Of a DNA stretch of 64,000 bases, positions 57,801-64,000 are shown piece after piece. The notes beneath the pieces are model-generated. The model worked only from the letters and a program-made list of their open reading frames with translations. It made no database searches and was not told the DNA's origin. The number at the start of each line of letters is the position of its first letter. The stretch's first letter is position 1. The DNA is from Planctomycetes bacterium UBA1146. Lineage in GTDB: Bacteria; Planctomycetota; UBA8108; UBA1146. The DNA is taken from the NCBI GenBank assembly GCA_002311345.1, contig DCAA01000043.1, positions 12,854 through 76,853 on the forward strand, written 5' to 3'. A program made the translations under genes and the position numbers.

Positions 57801-59283
57801 TCTGCAGTGGCAAAGCAACTACGCCCTCGCCAGGGTCCACCAGGGGTATCACGATCTTCAGGCCGCCCGAGTTCACTATGATCGAGCCGCTGCGATCATC
57901 GAGCGGATTGCCTCGCGGCTTCCTGAAGATATGCGCGTTGTCTATCTGGATGACAGGAGACGAAAGAACTTCTTTGCCGATCTGCAGCGGTTCAGACGTG
58001 AAACTGCTTCTCCTCCGCCAGCGATTGCCGGCCCGGCTCCGATGGCTGTAGCAACCAACGAATCGATGATCGCCACCTACCCGAGCACCTCACCAGATGG
58101 TGATCAATTGACTCATCTGATGAGTGCCATGGACAGTCTGGGGACTTGTGTCGATCTTCGCTCCTTCCTCGAGGGAGTTCTGGAAGAAGCGCGTCGAATC
58201 GTTCCGAGTCCTCGAGGGTTCATCGCAGCGCAGCGAAAACGGCGCTGGCAGAGCCTTGCTGATATCGACATGGGCCCACCCGAAGACTGGCTCGGTCCTG
58301 ACCAACTACTCGGATCGCTCGCGCAGGAGTGTATCGAGCGAGCAGAAGCGCTTCGCAGTGGTCAGGAAGGATGGGATCAATGGGTCGATGCACATCCTCA
58401 GGGCCAGACGGTGAGAGGCAGAAGTTTGCTGGCGATTCCTCTCGAATATCCAGGCCTGCTTACGGCGGCTCTGGTGCTGGAACGACCTACCGCAGGGAAT
58501 CCATTCCAGGAAAGTGACGTCGAGCAGATTCGTAGACTTCTCACCCTGGCTCGTGGCCAGTTCAGAGCATTGACCCTCAATGCCCAGTTGCTCGAGCACG
58601 AGGAGAGCGAAATCGGCTCCCTGGCGGCTCTCGACGCCGATCTGGATGTCCTGCTCGATCGGCACCATAGAGACAAGGAGCCGCTCGGATTCCTGGAAGT
58701 GAGCCTGCCCGGGCTCGATATCTTGCTCAGAGAACGAGAAGACGAGCAGTTTGTGACACAGTTGTTGATTCTGATGGAGCCGAACTTCGGTGTTTATCAC
58801 GCCGGGGGAGATCATCTGGTGTGTGCACTCATCGGTCCCGGTGAGGAGGATCTGCGTCGAAAGAGTCGAGACCTGCAACATACTCTACAAGATCTACGCG
58901 AAGGCTTTGGACTCCCGGTCGACGTGCCGGTCAATATCTTGTCACACTGGTTCCCGGCCGGATCTTCAGAGATTGCGGAACTGTCTTCCAGTCGGATCGA
59001 TCTGTTCCGGTGTGGCAACAAGCCCGATCTCGATCAGGAAGTGGCCCGGTTGACGTCCGGACAACTCTCTCTCAAGGAAGCGAAGACGGCGCTCGAGCGC
59101 CGTTACATCATCGCGGAACTCTACAGAAGTGGTGGCAATATCACCAGAGCCGCCGAGGCACTGGGAATCCACCGACCCCAACTCTCCAATCTGCTCAAGC
59201 GCCACGAGATTCGTAAAGAAGACTTCGAGGGGGATTCACCGAAGAACCATGGGTCTGGTGCAAATCGCTACGAGACGCCCTGA
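54889..59283 (+). CDS. giant STAND ATPase-TPR-GAF-degenerate GGDEF-Fis HTH regulator
   Basis: A 1464-residue protein. Parts in order: a STAND/AAA-type ATPase (Walker A GPGGVGKT at about 57-64; Walker B 'LILVLHDLHHSD' at about 171) with ATP site intact; a winged-helix-like region; a long set of TPR repeats (about 470-1010, e.g. 'ALGSVLRTIGQVYYERGKHFRAARYLF', 'GDFSRSLDHFRRCLNLRERIGDTHEISPTLNSIG'); a GAF-like domain (about 1073-1230); a GGDEF-shaped domain with GGDHL at about 1306 in place of GGDEF; and a C-terminal Fis-type helix-turn-helix (about 1415-1442, 'GGNITRAAEALGIHRPQLSNLLKR'). Such proteins usually carry a sigma-54 AAA domain before the HTH; none is here. ATG 54889 has GGAGG four bases upstream. 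Confidence 0.8.
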   Translation: MIDGEVPVLSSEGQQMTAAPRQQALSRLRGWIHDRIDPEPQSSSRTGTPCSLLLVSGPGGVGKTRLIEEALSLDESEDDRPQILCRRVHCHERQGIPFLPVLRLVKDLIIDHGEHKGLWQRYAHVLSRVFPELQAEVTGSRQLEPLQGKSGRIQFQQSLTGILAELSRDRTLILVLHDLHHSDPGTIEFIEYLARNAALSSEPAHHQAALEGSSDARDWKHIRAREGRSGEFASSIIEDDLVTSEPSDAHGRLLVIADHHFDSSQVTDSELGSLYRQPFSRTIELPTLTVSEVKGVVETQLAGEPSEDFIEIIAEACGGNPLLIIEMCRVLQEGGVASPLEGESVQALLESAQGGSLCQVLIERRLATLPALERRVLEHLAMLRRPVQTSLLVSSNGVSQDRLEEALESLIERGFIRKHASRGTVRYHLSHEIHMQGIRSAILPQAARNLQQELGRILAQDPRSSDPVRAFEVHELLAAGDDPARAIDYGIIAMRFFAGAYAEPLAIRIGRRMLDSSGVDGDATIRREILSLLAKLEVETGQPESGKLHIKMLLEDTELGPEKRVEARYFLAEIYLGLQEPLKGIRALSRISSSDLEAVGNLAVVRLTALRARLRLQRRDLKRAMSLCLRAQKEIEGISDGKTQPEARELLCQVLEILAETHIARGDSVAALNSYQTLLDLVERSGDTVALGSVLRTIGQVYYERGKHFRAARYLFRAREVVESSQDARTLAAIYELLGKVYRNSGDFSRSLDHFRRCLNLRERIGDTHEISPTLNSIGSLHAHSGDYARAVRFFKRSVTNSERFGSTRGIVRSFLHLGWAWFALGERKQVENLSRQILILTQEFDLPEYQSEGHRMQGNLALLRGDWKVADKELRKSLEIAQKRGLDRVVAACLFDRAQLAVEREQFEESLKLVSRGLLTAESLQSVPLIVQGLLTKGTISRQRSDKGLEKALECYEKALQIITGDSLLPLQWQSNYALARVHQGYHDLQAARVHYDRAAAIIERIASRLPEDMRVVYLDDRRRKNFFADLQRFRRETASPPPAIAGPAPMAVATNESMIATYPSTSPDGDQLTHLMSAMDSLGTCVDLRSFLEGVLEEARRIVPSPRGFIAAQRKRRWQSLADIDMGPPEDWLGPDQLLGSLAQECIERAEALRSGQEGWDQWVDAHPQGQTVRGRSLLAIPLEYPGLLTAALVLERPTAGNPFQESDVEQIRRLLTLARGQFRALTLNAQLLEHEESEIGSLAALDADLDVLLDRHHRDKEPLGFLEVSLPGLDILLREREDEQFVTQLLILMEPNFGVYHAGGDHLVCALIGPGEEDLRRKSRDLQHTLQDLREGFGLPVDVPVNILSHWFPAGSSEIAELSSSRIDLFRCGNKPDLDQEVARLTSGQLSLKEAKTALERRYIIAELYRSGGNITRAAEALGIHRPQLSNLLKRHEIRKEDFEGDSPKNHGSGANRYETP

Positions 59284-59285
59284 TG

Positions 59286-59356
59286 CAAGAAAGCGGGTCC
59301 CAACGCATTTGGCGTCGAGACCCGCTCCTGGGTCAGAAAAAAATCTGAACTGACCT
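59286..59356. terminator. bidirectional terminator region between the regulator and histone genes
   Basis: GCGGGTC (59293-59299) pairs with GACCCGC (59319-59325); read leftward it is followed by TTTCTT, a terminator for the histone gene. A second stem GGTCAG (59331-59336) / CTGACC (59350-59355) with an A-rich loop lies between it and the histone stop. Either could end transcription from both sides. Confidence 0.6.
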
Positions 59357-59545
59357 TTAGCAGACGAAATCGTGAGAGCGGACGGTCTTGCGACCATTCG
59401 AACTGGCACGCTTTGCGGCCTGTTCGATAGCGCGGTGCAGGATCTCGTTCAGGCCGGCGAGAGCATCACCACCCACATTGACATCATGGACCTTGAGAGC
59501 TGCTTTTGCTTTGCTGCCAACGAGTAGCATTTCGCGATCGGACAT
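59357..59545 (-). CDS. bacterial histone-fold protein (HBb-like)
   Basis: A 62-residue protein with the histone fold and almost no tail. Helix 1 'SKAKAALKV', loop, long helix 2 'GGDALAGLNEILHRAIEQAAKRASSNG', then 'RKTVRSHDF', the Arg-Thr and Asp pair that locks histone dimers ('GRKTV..xD'). The opening 'MSDREMLLVGSKAKA' resembles the single-fold histone Bd0055 of Bdellovibrio ('..LVVASKVK..'), which binds DNA as a dimer. It should compact or bend DNA. Start ATG 59545 with AAAGGGG five bases upstream, not the upstream frame to 59578. Convergent with the giant regulator; it ends with a Cys. Confidence 0.82.
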   Translation of the reverse strand: MSDREMLLVGSKAKAALKVHDVNVGGDALAGLNEILHRAIEQAAKRASSNGRKTVRSHDFVC

Positions 59546-59902
59546 TGAGTCCCCTTTCTGACCTCGGACCGATCCCATCTCGAAACCGGGACGCGAGGAT
59601 CTCTATCTGTGATTTCGAACCTTTATTGCTGGCTTACAGGATCCCCGCGTGATCCTACCAGCGCCCTGAAAACCAGCGTTCTCGGCATGTGCTCGTCACG
59701 GTACGAGCGAGCGCCCTGGTTCCCATAGATCGAAGGATAGCCACCAAATGGAGGCCATGGGAAGAAGGAATTTCCCCGAATTTGCCCGAATCGAGTAGGT
59801 ATGGGCCAATTCACGGAAATGTTGTGAACTGACGATTCTTCACGGGGAATCTCGAAAGAGACGAAATCAGTTCGATAACCTTTTTTGATACCTGGGGTTA
59901 CG
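59546..59902. other. 357-base region between the histone and HCDH fusion genes
   Basis: Both flanking genes face left, so this holds the histone promoter and the end of the HCDH transcript. Short hairpins are visible (AGGATC/GATCCT near 59638; GCTCGT/ACGAGC at 59691-59708; GAACTGA/TCAGTTC near 59830-59865). No confident -35/-10 pair and no gene. Confidence 0.45.
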
Positions 59903-61945
59903 TCAGGCGTTGACGAATTTGGCTGGCGTTCTGGGACCATTCTCGAGGAAATTCGCGACTCCAATGCGCATATCCTGAATTGAGCAAACTTCACCAAAAC
60001 AGCGTGCTTCCAGCGCGATGCCGTCGACAAGAGGCAACTGACAACCCTCGATGATGGCCTTCTGGAGGATCTCATCGACGGCGCTACTGAGGTGTCCGAG
60101 GTCTACCGATGGCAACGATTCCGGGGTCGCGATGGGGCCCTGCTCGATCACCGGAAGTGACTCCTGGCCGTCGACCACCGCACGGATCCAGGAGCGGGCG
60201 CGTTCACGCAGTGCGCGTGGATCCCCATCGACTTCCTCGCTGATCAACCCGATGGCGAGCGCTTCGGCTGAAGAGACGGTTCGCCCGGTCCTCAGCAGTT
60301 CAGCAGCCTTCTCCACTCCGACCAAGCGTGGCAATCTCTGGGTGCCTCCGGCTCCGGGAATGATGCCAAGATTCACTTCTGGCTGACCGACCAGTACCTT
60401 CTGGCCCGAGCGGGCGATGCGCGCATTGCAGGCCATGGCGATTTCGTTGCCACCACCGAAGGCCAGTCCGTTGAGGGCGCAGATGACCGGTTTGGGGCAG
60501 TCCTCAATCGTCTGGACCGAACTCTGTGACTTTCGCGAGGTTGCTTCCCCCATCGAGGCGGAGTCGATCCTGGCGAGGAAAGCAACATCCGCTCCGGAAA
60601 CGAACGCCTTGATGCCGAATCCCGACAGCACCACCCCGACGACATCGTCGTCCTGGGAGATGGCGCGGAAGTGTTGTTCGATCTGATCGAAAGCGTCCTG
60701 ATTGAGCGCATTGAGCTGTCTGGGTCTGCGGATCGTGACATGTGCGATGCCATCGACGTCCTCGCGAAGCACCAGGGGGATCGAAAAGGAACTGCCCTTT
60801 CTCGCCTGATCTCGGATGCACTCGGGAACCGGAAACCCGGGGTGGTCGGCGGCATACCGTTCGACCAGTTCGAGTGATTCTTGTACACCGAGGGAGTTCA
60901 TCAGGCCAAAAGGGGCTTTCACGTCGAGAGCGATCTCCACTGCCATGTTCATGTCAGCGACGTTCGAGATGTTGCTATCGACGATTTCCCCGACGATCCC
61001 GAAGAAAGAACCGAGCAATGCATCTCTGATGTGAGAGAAGGTCTGCTCGGATACATCGACTCTCTCCTGGCGCGCAGGGACTTCCCAGGGGGTTTCATCG
61101 GCGACTGCTTGCCGCAGGATCTCGGGGGTTCGGTACCAGGAGTGAATTTTCTGGTGATAGTTATCGAGACCGACGGCGGTGATGGGATTCCCACCGGTCA
61201 GGTTCATCGCTGTGAACGGACCAACGGTGTATCCGAGAACATCGCAGGCGACCTGGTCCACCTCCTTGGTGGAACCGATGCCATCTTCCACCAGCAAGGC
61301 AGAAGCGAGGAACATCCCCTCGAATACAGGATCGAGCGCATAGCCATAGCGACTCCGGACACGAATCGGAATCTTGCCGATGGCTTCGTAAAAGCCCGCC
61401 ATTTCCGCAGTCAGTTGCTCCGATGTGTCGACGCCCGGAACGATCTCGACGATGGGGTTTCGCTCGGCGGGGAAGAAGTAATGGACCACCAGCGCTCGGC
61501 TGCGGTCGGACAGCCCCTCGAAGATCACTTCTGGTTCGAGGTGAGAAGAATTGGAGCACAGTATTGCCTCCGGAGAGACCAGGTCGACAACCTGACGGAA
61601 GATGCGTCCCTTCAATTCCCGGTCCTCGGTGGCGGCTTCCACCACCAGATCACATCCTGCAAGTTGTCCGTAGTCAGAGGTGAAAAGCACGTTCTTTTTC
61701 ATCGCTTCGCCGTGTTCCGGTCGGAAAGCTTTTGCTTCGATCCCCTTGTCGACCTTTCGCTCCAGTTTGTTCTGACCCTTGCGAAGGGCTTCTTCACTGA
61801 TGTCGACCACGACGATGGGAGTTCCCAGTGGAGCAAAGACCTTCGAGAAATGCAGTGCGATGTCGGGGCCGATTTGTCCCGAGCCGATGATCCCGATCCG
61901 ATTCACCGGACGACCGAGGATTTCGATGCTCGATTTACGATTCAT
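59903..61945 (-). CDS. 3-hydroxyacyl-CoA dehydrogenase / enoyl-CoA hydratase fusion
   Basis: A 680-residue two-enzyme protein of beta-oxidation or related CoA routes. N-terminal NAD-dependent HCDH: 'GIIGSGQIGPDIALHFSKV' (Rossmann) and 'VVHYFFPAERNPIVEIVPG' with catalytic His, then its C-terminal domain ('LGYTVGPFTAMNLTGGNPI'). C-terminal crotonase: 'KAFVSGADVAFLARI' and 'NGLAFGGGNEIAMACNARIA', with Glu in GGGNE, plus 'GQPEVNLGIIPGAGGTQRL' with the second Glu, so both hydratase acids are present. The order is opposite to FadB. Start ATG 61945 with AAGGAG seven bases upstream. Confidence 0.92.
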   Translation of the reverse strand: MNRKSSIEILGRPVNRIGIIGSGQIGPDIALHFSKVFAPLGTPIVVVDISEEALRKGQNKLERKVDKGIEAKAFRPEHGEAMKKNVLFTSDYGQLAGCDLVVEAATEDRELKGRIFRQVVDLVSPEAILCSNSSHLEPEVIFEGLSDRSRALVVHYFFPAERNPIVEIVPGVDTSEQLTAEMAGFYEAIGKIPIRVRSRYGYALDPVFEGMFLASALLVEDGIGSTKEVDQVACDVLGYTVGPFTAMNLTGGNPITAVGLDNYHQKIHSWYRTPEILRQAVADETPWEVPARQERVDVSEQTFSHIRDALLGSFFGIVGEIVDSNISNVADMNMAVEIALDVKAPFGLMNSLGVQESLELVERYAADHPGFPVPECIRDQARKGSSFSIPLVLREDVDGIAHVTIRRPRQLNALNQDAFDQIEQHFRAISQDDDVVGVVLSGFGIKAFVSGADVAFLARIDSASMGEATSRKSQSSVQTIEDCPKPVICALNGLAFGGGNEIAMACNARIARSGQKVLVGQPEVNLGIIPGAGGTQRLPRLVGVEKAAELLRTGRTVSSAEALAIGLISEEVDGDPRALRERARSWIRAVVDGQESLPVIEQGPIATPESLPSVDLGHLSSAVDEILQKAIIEGCQLPLVDGIALEARCFGEVCSIQDMRIGVANFLENGPRTPAKFVNA

Positions 61946-62120
61946 CAGGGAACTCCTTCGGGATACCACTGGCCCACCATGCGTGATCGAGGTGATTGTA
62001 AGGGAGCCTCGTGATACGGGCACCCCCGCTGCGCGATTTCCTGCTGAGATGGCAAGGAAGGAGCCATCGTGCCGCGTTCTGTATCGAATCTGATGCCGAG
62101 GACCATGCTGTAATGACTCT

Positions 62121-62804
62121 TCAGGATGAATCGTCGGCCAGTATCCTCCTCAACCAGTGGCCCACCTCGACAACCTCGTCGGGATGGAGCGAATGAGGAG
62201 CGGGGTAGGTCTTCCATTCGAGCGGCCAACCAGCTTGCTCGACCTTTTTTGCTGAACTTTCCCCCAGTCTCACGGGTACCACCGGATCCCAGATACCGTG
62301 GCAACAGAGAATCGGTGTGAGGGGGGAGTCCTGATCCAGTGGAGCCACCAGAGATTCGGGAAGCGGCAGGTAGCCCGATAGGACCAGGATCCCCGCCAGT
62401 GGGTGTTTCTGCTTCAACCCGACATGGTAGGCCATCGCTGCCCCCTGAGAGAAGCCGGCCAGGATCAAGCGTTGCGGGGAGATCCCGGCCTCGATCTGTT
62501 CTGTCAGTAATGTGTCCACCAGTTGCGCGCTGTCGATGATCCCTTCTTCATCGGCCCTGCGATCGATGGAGATCTCGAGGATGTCATACCAGGCTCGCAT
62601 CTCCATGCCGTTGTTGATGGTGACCGATCGGATCGGGGCATGGGGAAAAACGAACCGGATGGGGCCGATCCCCTCGAGTCCGAGTTCGGGGATGATCGGC
62701 TCGAAATCATGGCCGTCAGCACCGAGTCCGTGGAGCCAGACCACGGCGGCTGTTGGATTCTTTCCGGTTTCGATGATTACTTTGTCCGGGGTATGGCTTT
62801 CCAT
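62121..62804 (-). CDS. phospholipase/carboxylesterase-type alpha/beta hydrolase
   Basis: A 227-residue hydrolase of the carboxylesterase/thioesterase-1 family (PF02230). 'AAVVWLHGLGADGHDFEPI' starts the fold; the triad is Ser119 in GFSQG, Asp173 in 'CHGIWDPVVPV', and His204 in 'PAPHSLHPDE'. Members hydrolyse short acyl esters or lysophospholipids. Its ATG overlaps the HAD gene stop by one base (TGATG), so the two are translated together. Confidence 0.92.
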   Translation of the reverse strand: MESHTPDKVIIETGKNPTAAVVWLHGLGADGHDFEPIIPELGLEGIGPIRFVFPHAPIRSVTINNGMEMRAWYDILEISIDRRADEEGIIDSAQLVDTLLTEQIEAGISPQRLILAGFSQGAAMAYHVGLKQKHPLAGILVLSGYLPLPESLVAPLDQDSPLTPILCCHGIWDPVVPVRLGESSAKKVEQAGWPLEWKTYPAPHSLHPDEVVEVGHWLRRILADDSS

Positions 62805-63499
62805 CAGGTCGTCGGTCTCTCCAGTGAATCGAGGATGGGGATCAACTCCTCCAGAGATCTAATTGTGTAATCGCCCTGCGGAACGAAGCGCTCCCGCCAG
62901 TGCTGTTCGTATCCGTTGTCGACCCATACCGTGGTCATGTCAAATTCCTTGGCACCGAGGAGTTCCTCCGAGTTGCCATCGCCGACATAGATGCAGTCTT
63001 CCCCTTTGACTCGAAGAAGTTCGAGTACATGGCTGTACATACGGGGATCGGGTTTCCTCACGCCCAGAAAAGCGGAGATGGAACGAGCCTCGAAGAAGGG
63101 ACCCAGAGGAGTCTGATCGAGGACTTCCGGTGCAGCACTGGAGCAGTCGGTGACCAGCCCCAGCCGTAGTCCCCTGTCGACGAGGACAGAGAGCACCTGA
63201 CAGGCTTCCGGTTTGGGAACGAGCGCCTCCCTGAGGAGATCCGTGTGCAGCCGTGCCGCCAGGGTGCGCTCTCCGGCCGGGGGATCGAGGCCGGCGGTTT
63301 CAAGGATTTCGTCGAACTGATGCTCTCCATCGAGAATCGCTCCGGTCATCCGTTCCATGAATCGGGGTTCCCACAGTTTTCGATAGTATTCCGGTTCGAG
63401 GCCGAGGGTCTTGGCGATGGAATCAGATGACTGTTCCCAGCAAGACAGGGGCAGGTTGGGGACCAGTGTGCCGAATAGATCGAACAGAATCGCCTGCAC
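62804..63499 (-). CDS. HAD-superfamily hydrolase
   Basis: A 231-residue HAD hydrolase. The nucleophile Asp7 is in 'ILFDLFGTLV', the second motif is 'GLVTDCSS', Lys in 'GVRKPDPRMY', and the acidic motif 'YVGDGNSEELLGAK' binds magnesium. The residue two after the nucleophile is Phe, not Asp ('DxFGT'), as in haloacid-dehalogenase-like subgroups, so phosphatase activity is not assured. GTG 63499 with AGGAGG five bases upstream. Confidence 0.88.
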   Translation of the reverse strand: MQAILFDLFGTLVPNLPLSCWEQSSDSIAKTLGLEPEYYRKLWEPRFMERMTGAILDGEHQFDEILETAGLDPPAGERTLAARLHTDLLREALVPKPEACQVLSVLVDRGLRLGLVTDCSSAAPEVLDQTPLGPFFEARSISAFLGVRKPDPRMYSHVLELLRVKGEDCIYVGDGNSEELLGAKEFDMTTVWVDNGYEQHWRERFVPQGDYTIRSLEELIPILDSLERPTT

Positions 63500-63835
63500 C
63501 GCTTCCTCCTAGGGTGCGAGGATGAAGCGCTGTAATCCACCGGGCAAGAGGTGCCATGCTGGACAAACCCGGGAAGATGAACCAAAAAATAGACCCGCGG
63601 CGATATGCATCCGCCGCGGGGCCCGTTGTGTCTGCAGGATATTAGCGATCTGGGGCCCTATTCTCAGGGCACGGGGGTCAAGTTCCACACGTGTTGCCCC
63701 CCGTCTCAGGCTCTGATCCTCCTCCCAACCACTGGTGGCGCCCCCGGAGGGGAGAAGCCGAACCGCTGGAGGGAGGCCTCTGTTGATCCGAGCAGATGCA
63801 TGTATCGTCATTCGCCCGAGACCGTTCAGAGAATT
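63500..63835. other. 336-base gap, mainly 3' untranslated region of the last gene
   Basis: Apart from the terminator at 63584-63620 nothing recognisable is present. The stretch from 63621 to 63835 would be the 3' tail of the repeat-bearing exported protein transcript; open frames here lack ribosome sites. Confidence 0.5.
63584..63620 (-). terminator. intrinsic terminator of the leftward transcript from the right edge
   Basis: CCCGCGGCG (63594-63602), nine-base loop, CGCCGCGGG (63612-63620): nine perfect base pairs. Read leftward it is followed by TCTATTTTTT. It sits 216 bases after the stop at 63836 and before the HAD start at 63499. Confidence 0.75.
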
Positions 63836-64000
63836 CTAGCAATCGGTGTCGTCACTATCACAGACCGGCAACGTGTCGTCGTCCGTCGCATCGGGTCCAT
63901 CGTCGTAGGGTCCCGGTGCCGGTGGTATCTCACCGAACTTGAAGAGCCAGTTGAGCAGGAAGACGGAGTCCGCCAGGTTCAGAACACCATCGTCGTTGGC
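63836..64000 (-). CDS. planctomycete exported protein, C-terminal repeat (5' end outside window)
   Basis: The last 54 codons of a leftward gene cut by the window edge. 'ANDDGVLNLADSVFLLNWLFKF' followed by 'GEIPPAPGPYDDGPDATDDD' and 'VCDSDDTDC' is the dockerin-like terminal unit (Asn/Asp-rich loop, LADSV helix, PPAPGP) found at the ends of many secreted proteins in some planctomycete lineages. The Asp/Asn loop probably binds calcium. Too short to identify the rest of the protein. The stop is TAG (63836-63838). Confidence 0.75.
   Translation of the reverse strand, partial: ANDDGVLNLADSVFLLNWLFKFGEIPPAPGPYDDGPDATDDDTLPVCDSDDTDC

Noticed and set aside
59590..59660. tRNA-like GGTTCGAAATC on the minus strand
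   Set aside because: No T-stem, anticodon arm or acceptor pairing could be built around it.
60881..62014. 377-codon open frame on the plus strand
   Set aside because: Antisense to the HCDH/hydratase fusion, which has intact catalytic motifs in the other frame.
1..64000. CRISPR arrays, insertion sequences, prophage or integrase genes
   Set aside because: No regularly spaced repeats, no transposase or integrase family motifs and no phage proteins were seen in any reading frame.

Overview
The window looks like a chromosomal segment of a planctomycete (Planctomycetota), probably from a marine or environmental lineage. The evidence is a large PSD1-type cytochrome c / DUF1549 / DUF1553 protein followed by its DUF1501 partner, a C-terminal 'LADSVFLLNWLF...PPAPGP' repeat at the right edge, the futalosine-route menaquinone gene mqnD, and a fused E1 alpha-beta dehydrogenase. 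Base composition is moderately GC-rich and genes are dense on both strands. Many starts are TTG or GTG with good Shine-Dalgarno sequences. No tRNA, rRNA, CRISPR array, insertion sequence or phage gene was seen.

Layout. 1-3746: end of an M42 peptidase (+), then a leftward run with a lipoprotein, a membrane-anchored protein, rluD, a cyclic-nucleotide-binding protein and rsmD. 3904-10326: a rightward overlapping operon with an FtsX/MacB-type exporter (two permeases, one ATPase) and an iron-type ABC importer (lipoprotein, double permease, ATPase). 10330-12454: lolC-lolD-like genes (-). 12871-14606: leucine-dehydrogenase-like gene, rnpA, yidD. 14743-15543: a small MerR-like gene, a 46-residue membrane peptide and a coiled-coil protein. 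15701-22232: radical SAM fusion, inositol-phosphatase family, ferredoxin (-), mqnD and a DprE1-like oxidase with a probable CTG start. 22370-28894: PSD1 and DUF1501 genes flanked by two outer-membrane-like lipoprotein genes. 29448-37828: two pilB paralogues, pilC, RNase R, RNase HI, FKBP isomerase. 38022-39908: a PpiD/SurA-like foldase.

39975-51673 holds oxo-acid dehydrogenase and housekeeping genes. Leftward are lpd, a stand-alone E1 beta, E2, lipB, lipA, a TsaC/low-molecular-weight phosphatase fusion and rpiB. Divergently transcribed are an E1 alpha-beta fusion and ftsH. The leftward cluster thus carries an E2 lipoyl carrier, its E3 and both lipoylation enzymes, but no separate E1 alpha.

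51786-59545 is the most unusual part. It holds a membrane pseudokinase with a TPR-like tail, a small secreted basic protein, about 760 noncoding bases with promoter-like and structured elements, a 1464-residue STAND-TPR-GAF-(degenerate GGDEF)-Fis-HTH protein, and, convergent to it, a 62-residue bacterial histone-fold protein. The right end has a reversed-order HCDH/enoyl-CoA hydratase fusion, an esterase, a HAD hydrolase and the 3' end of a repeat-bearing exported protein.
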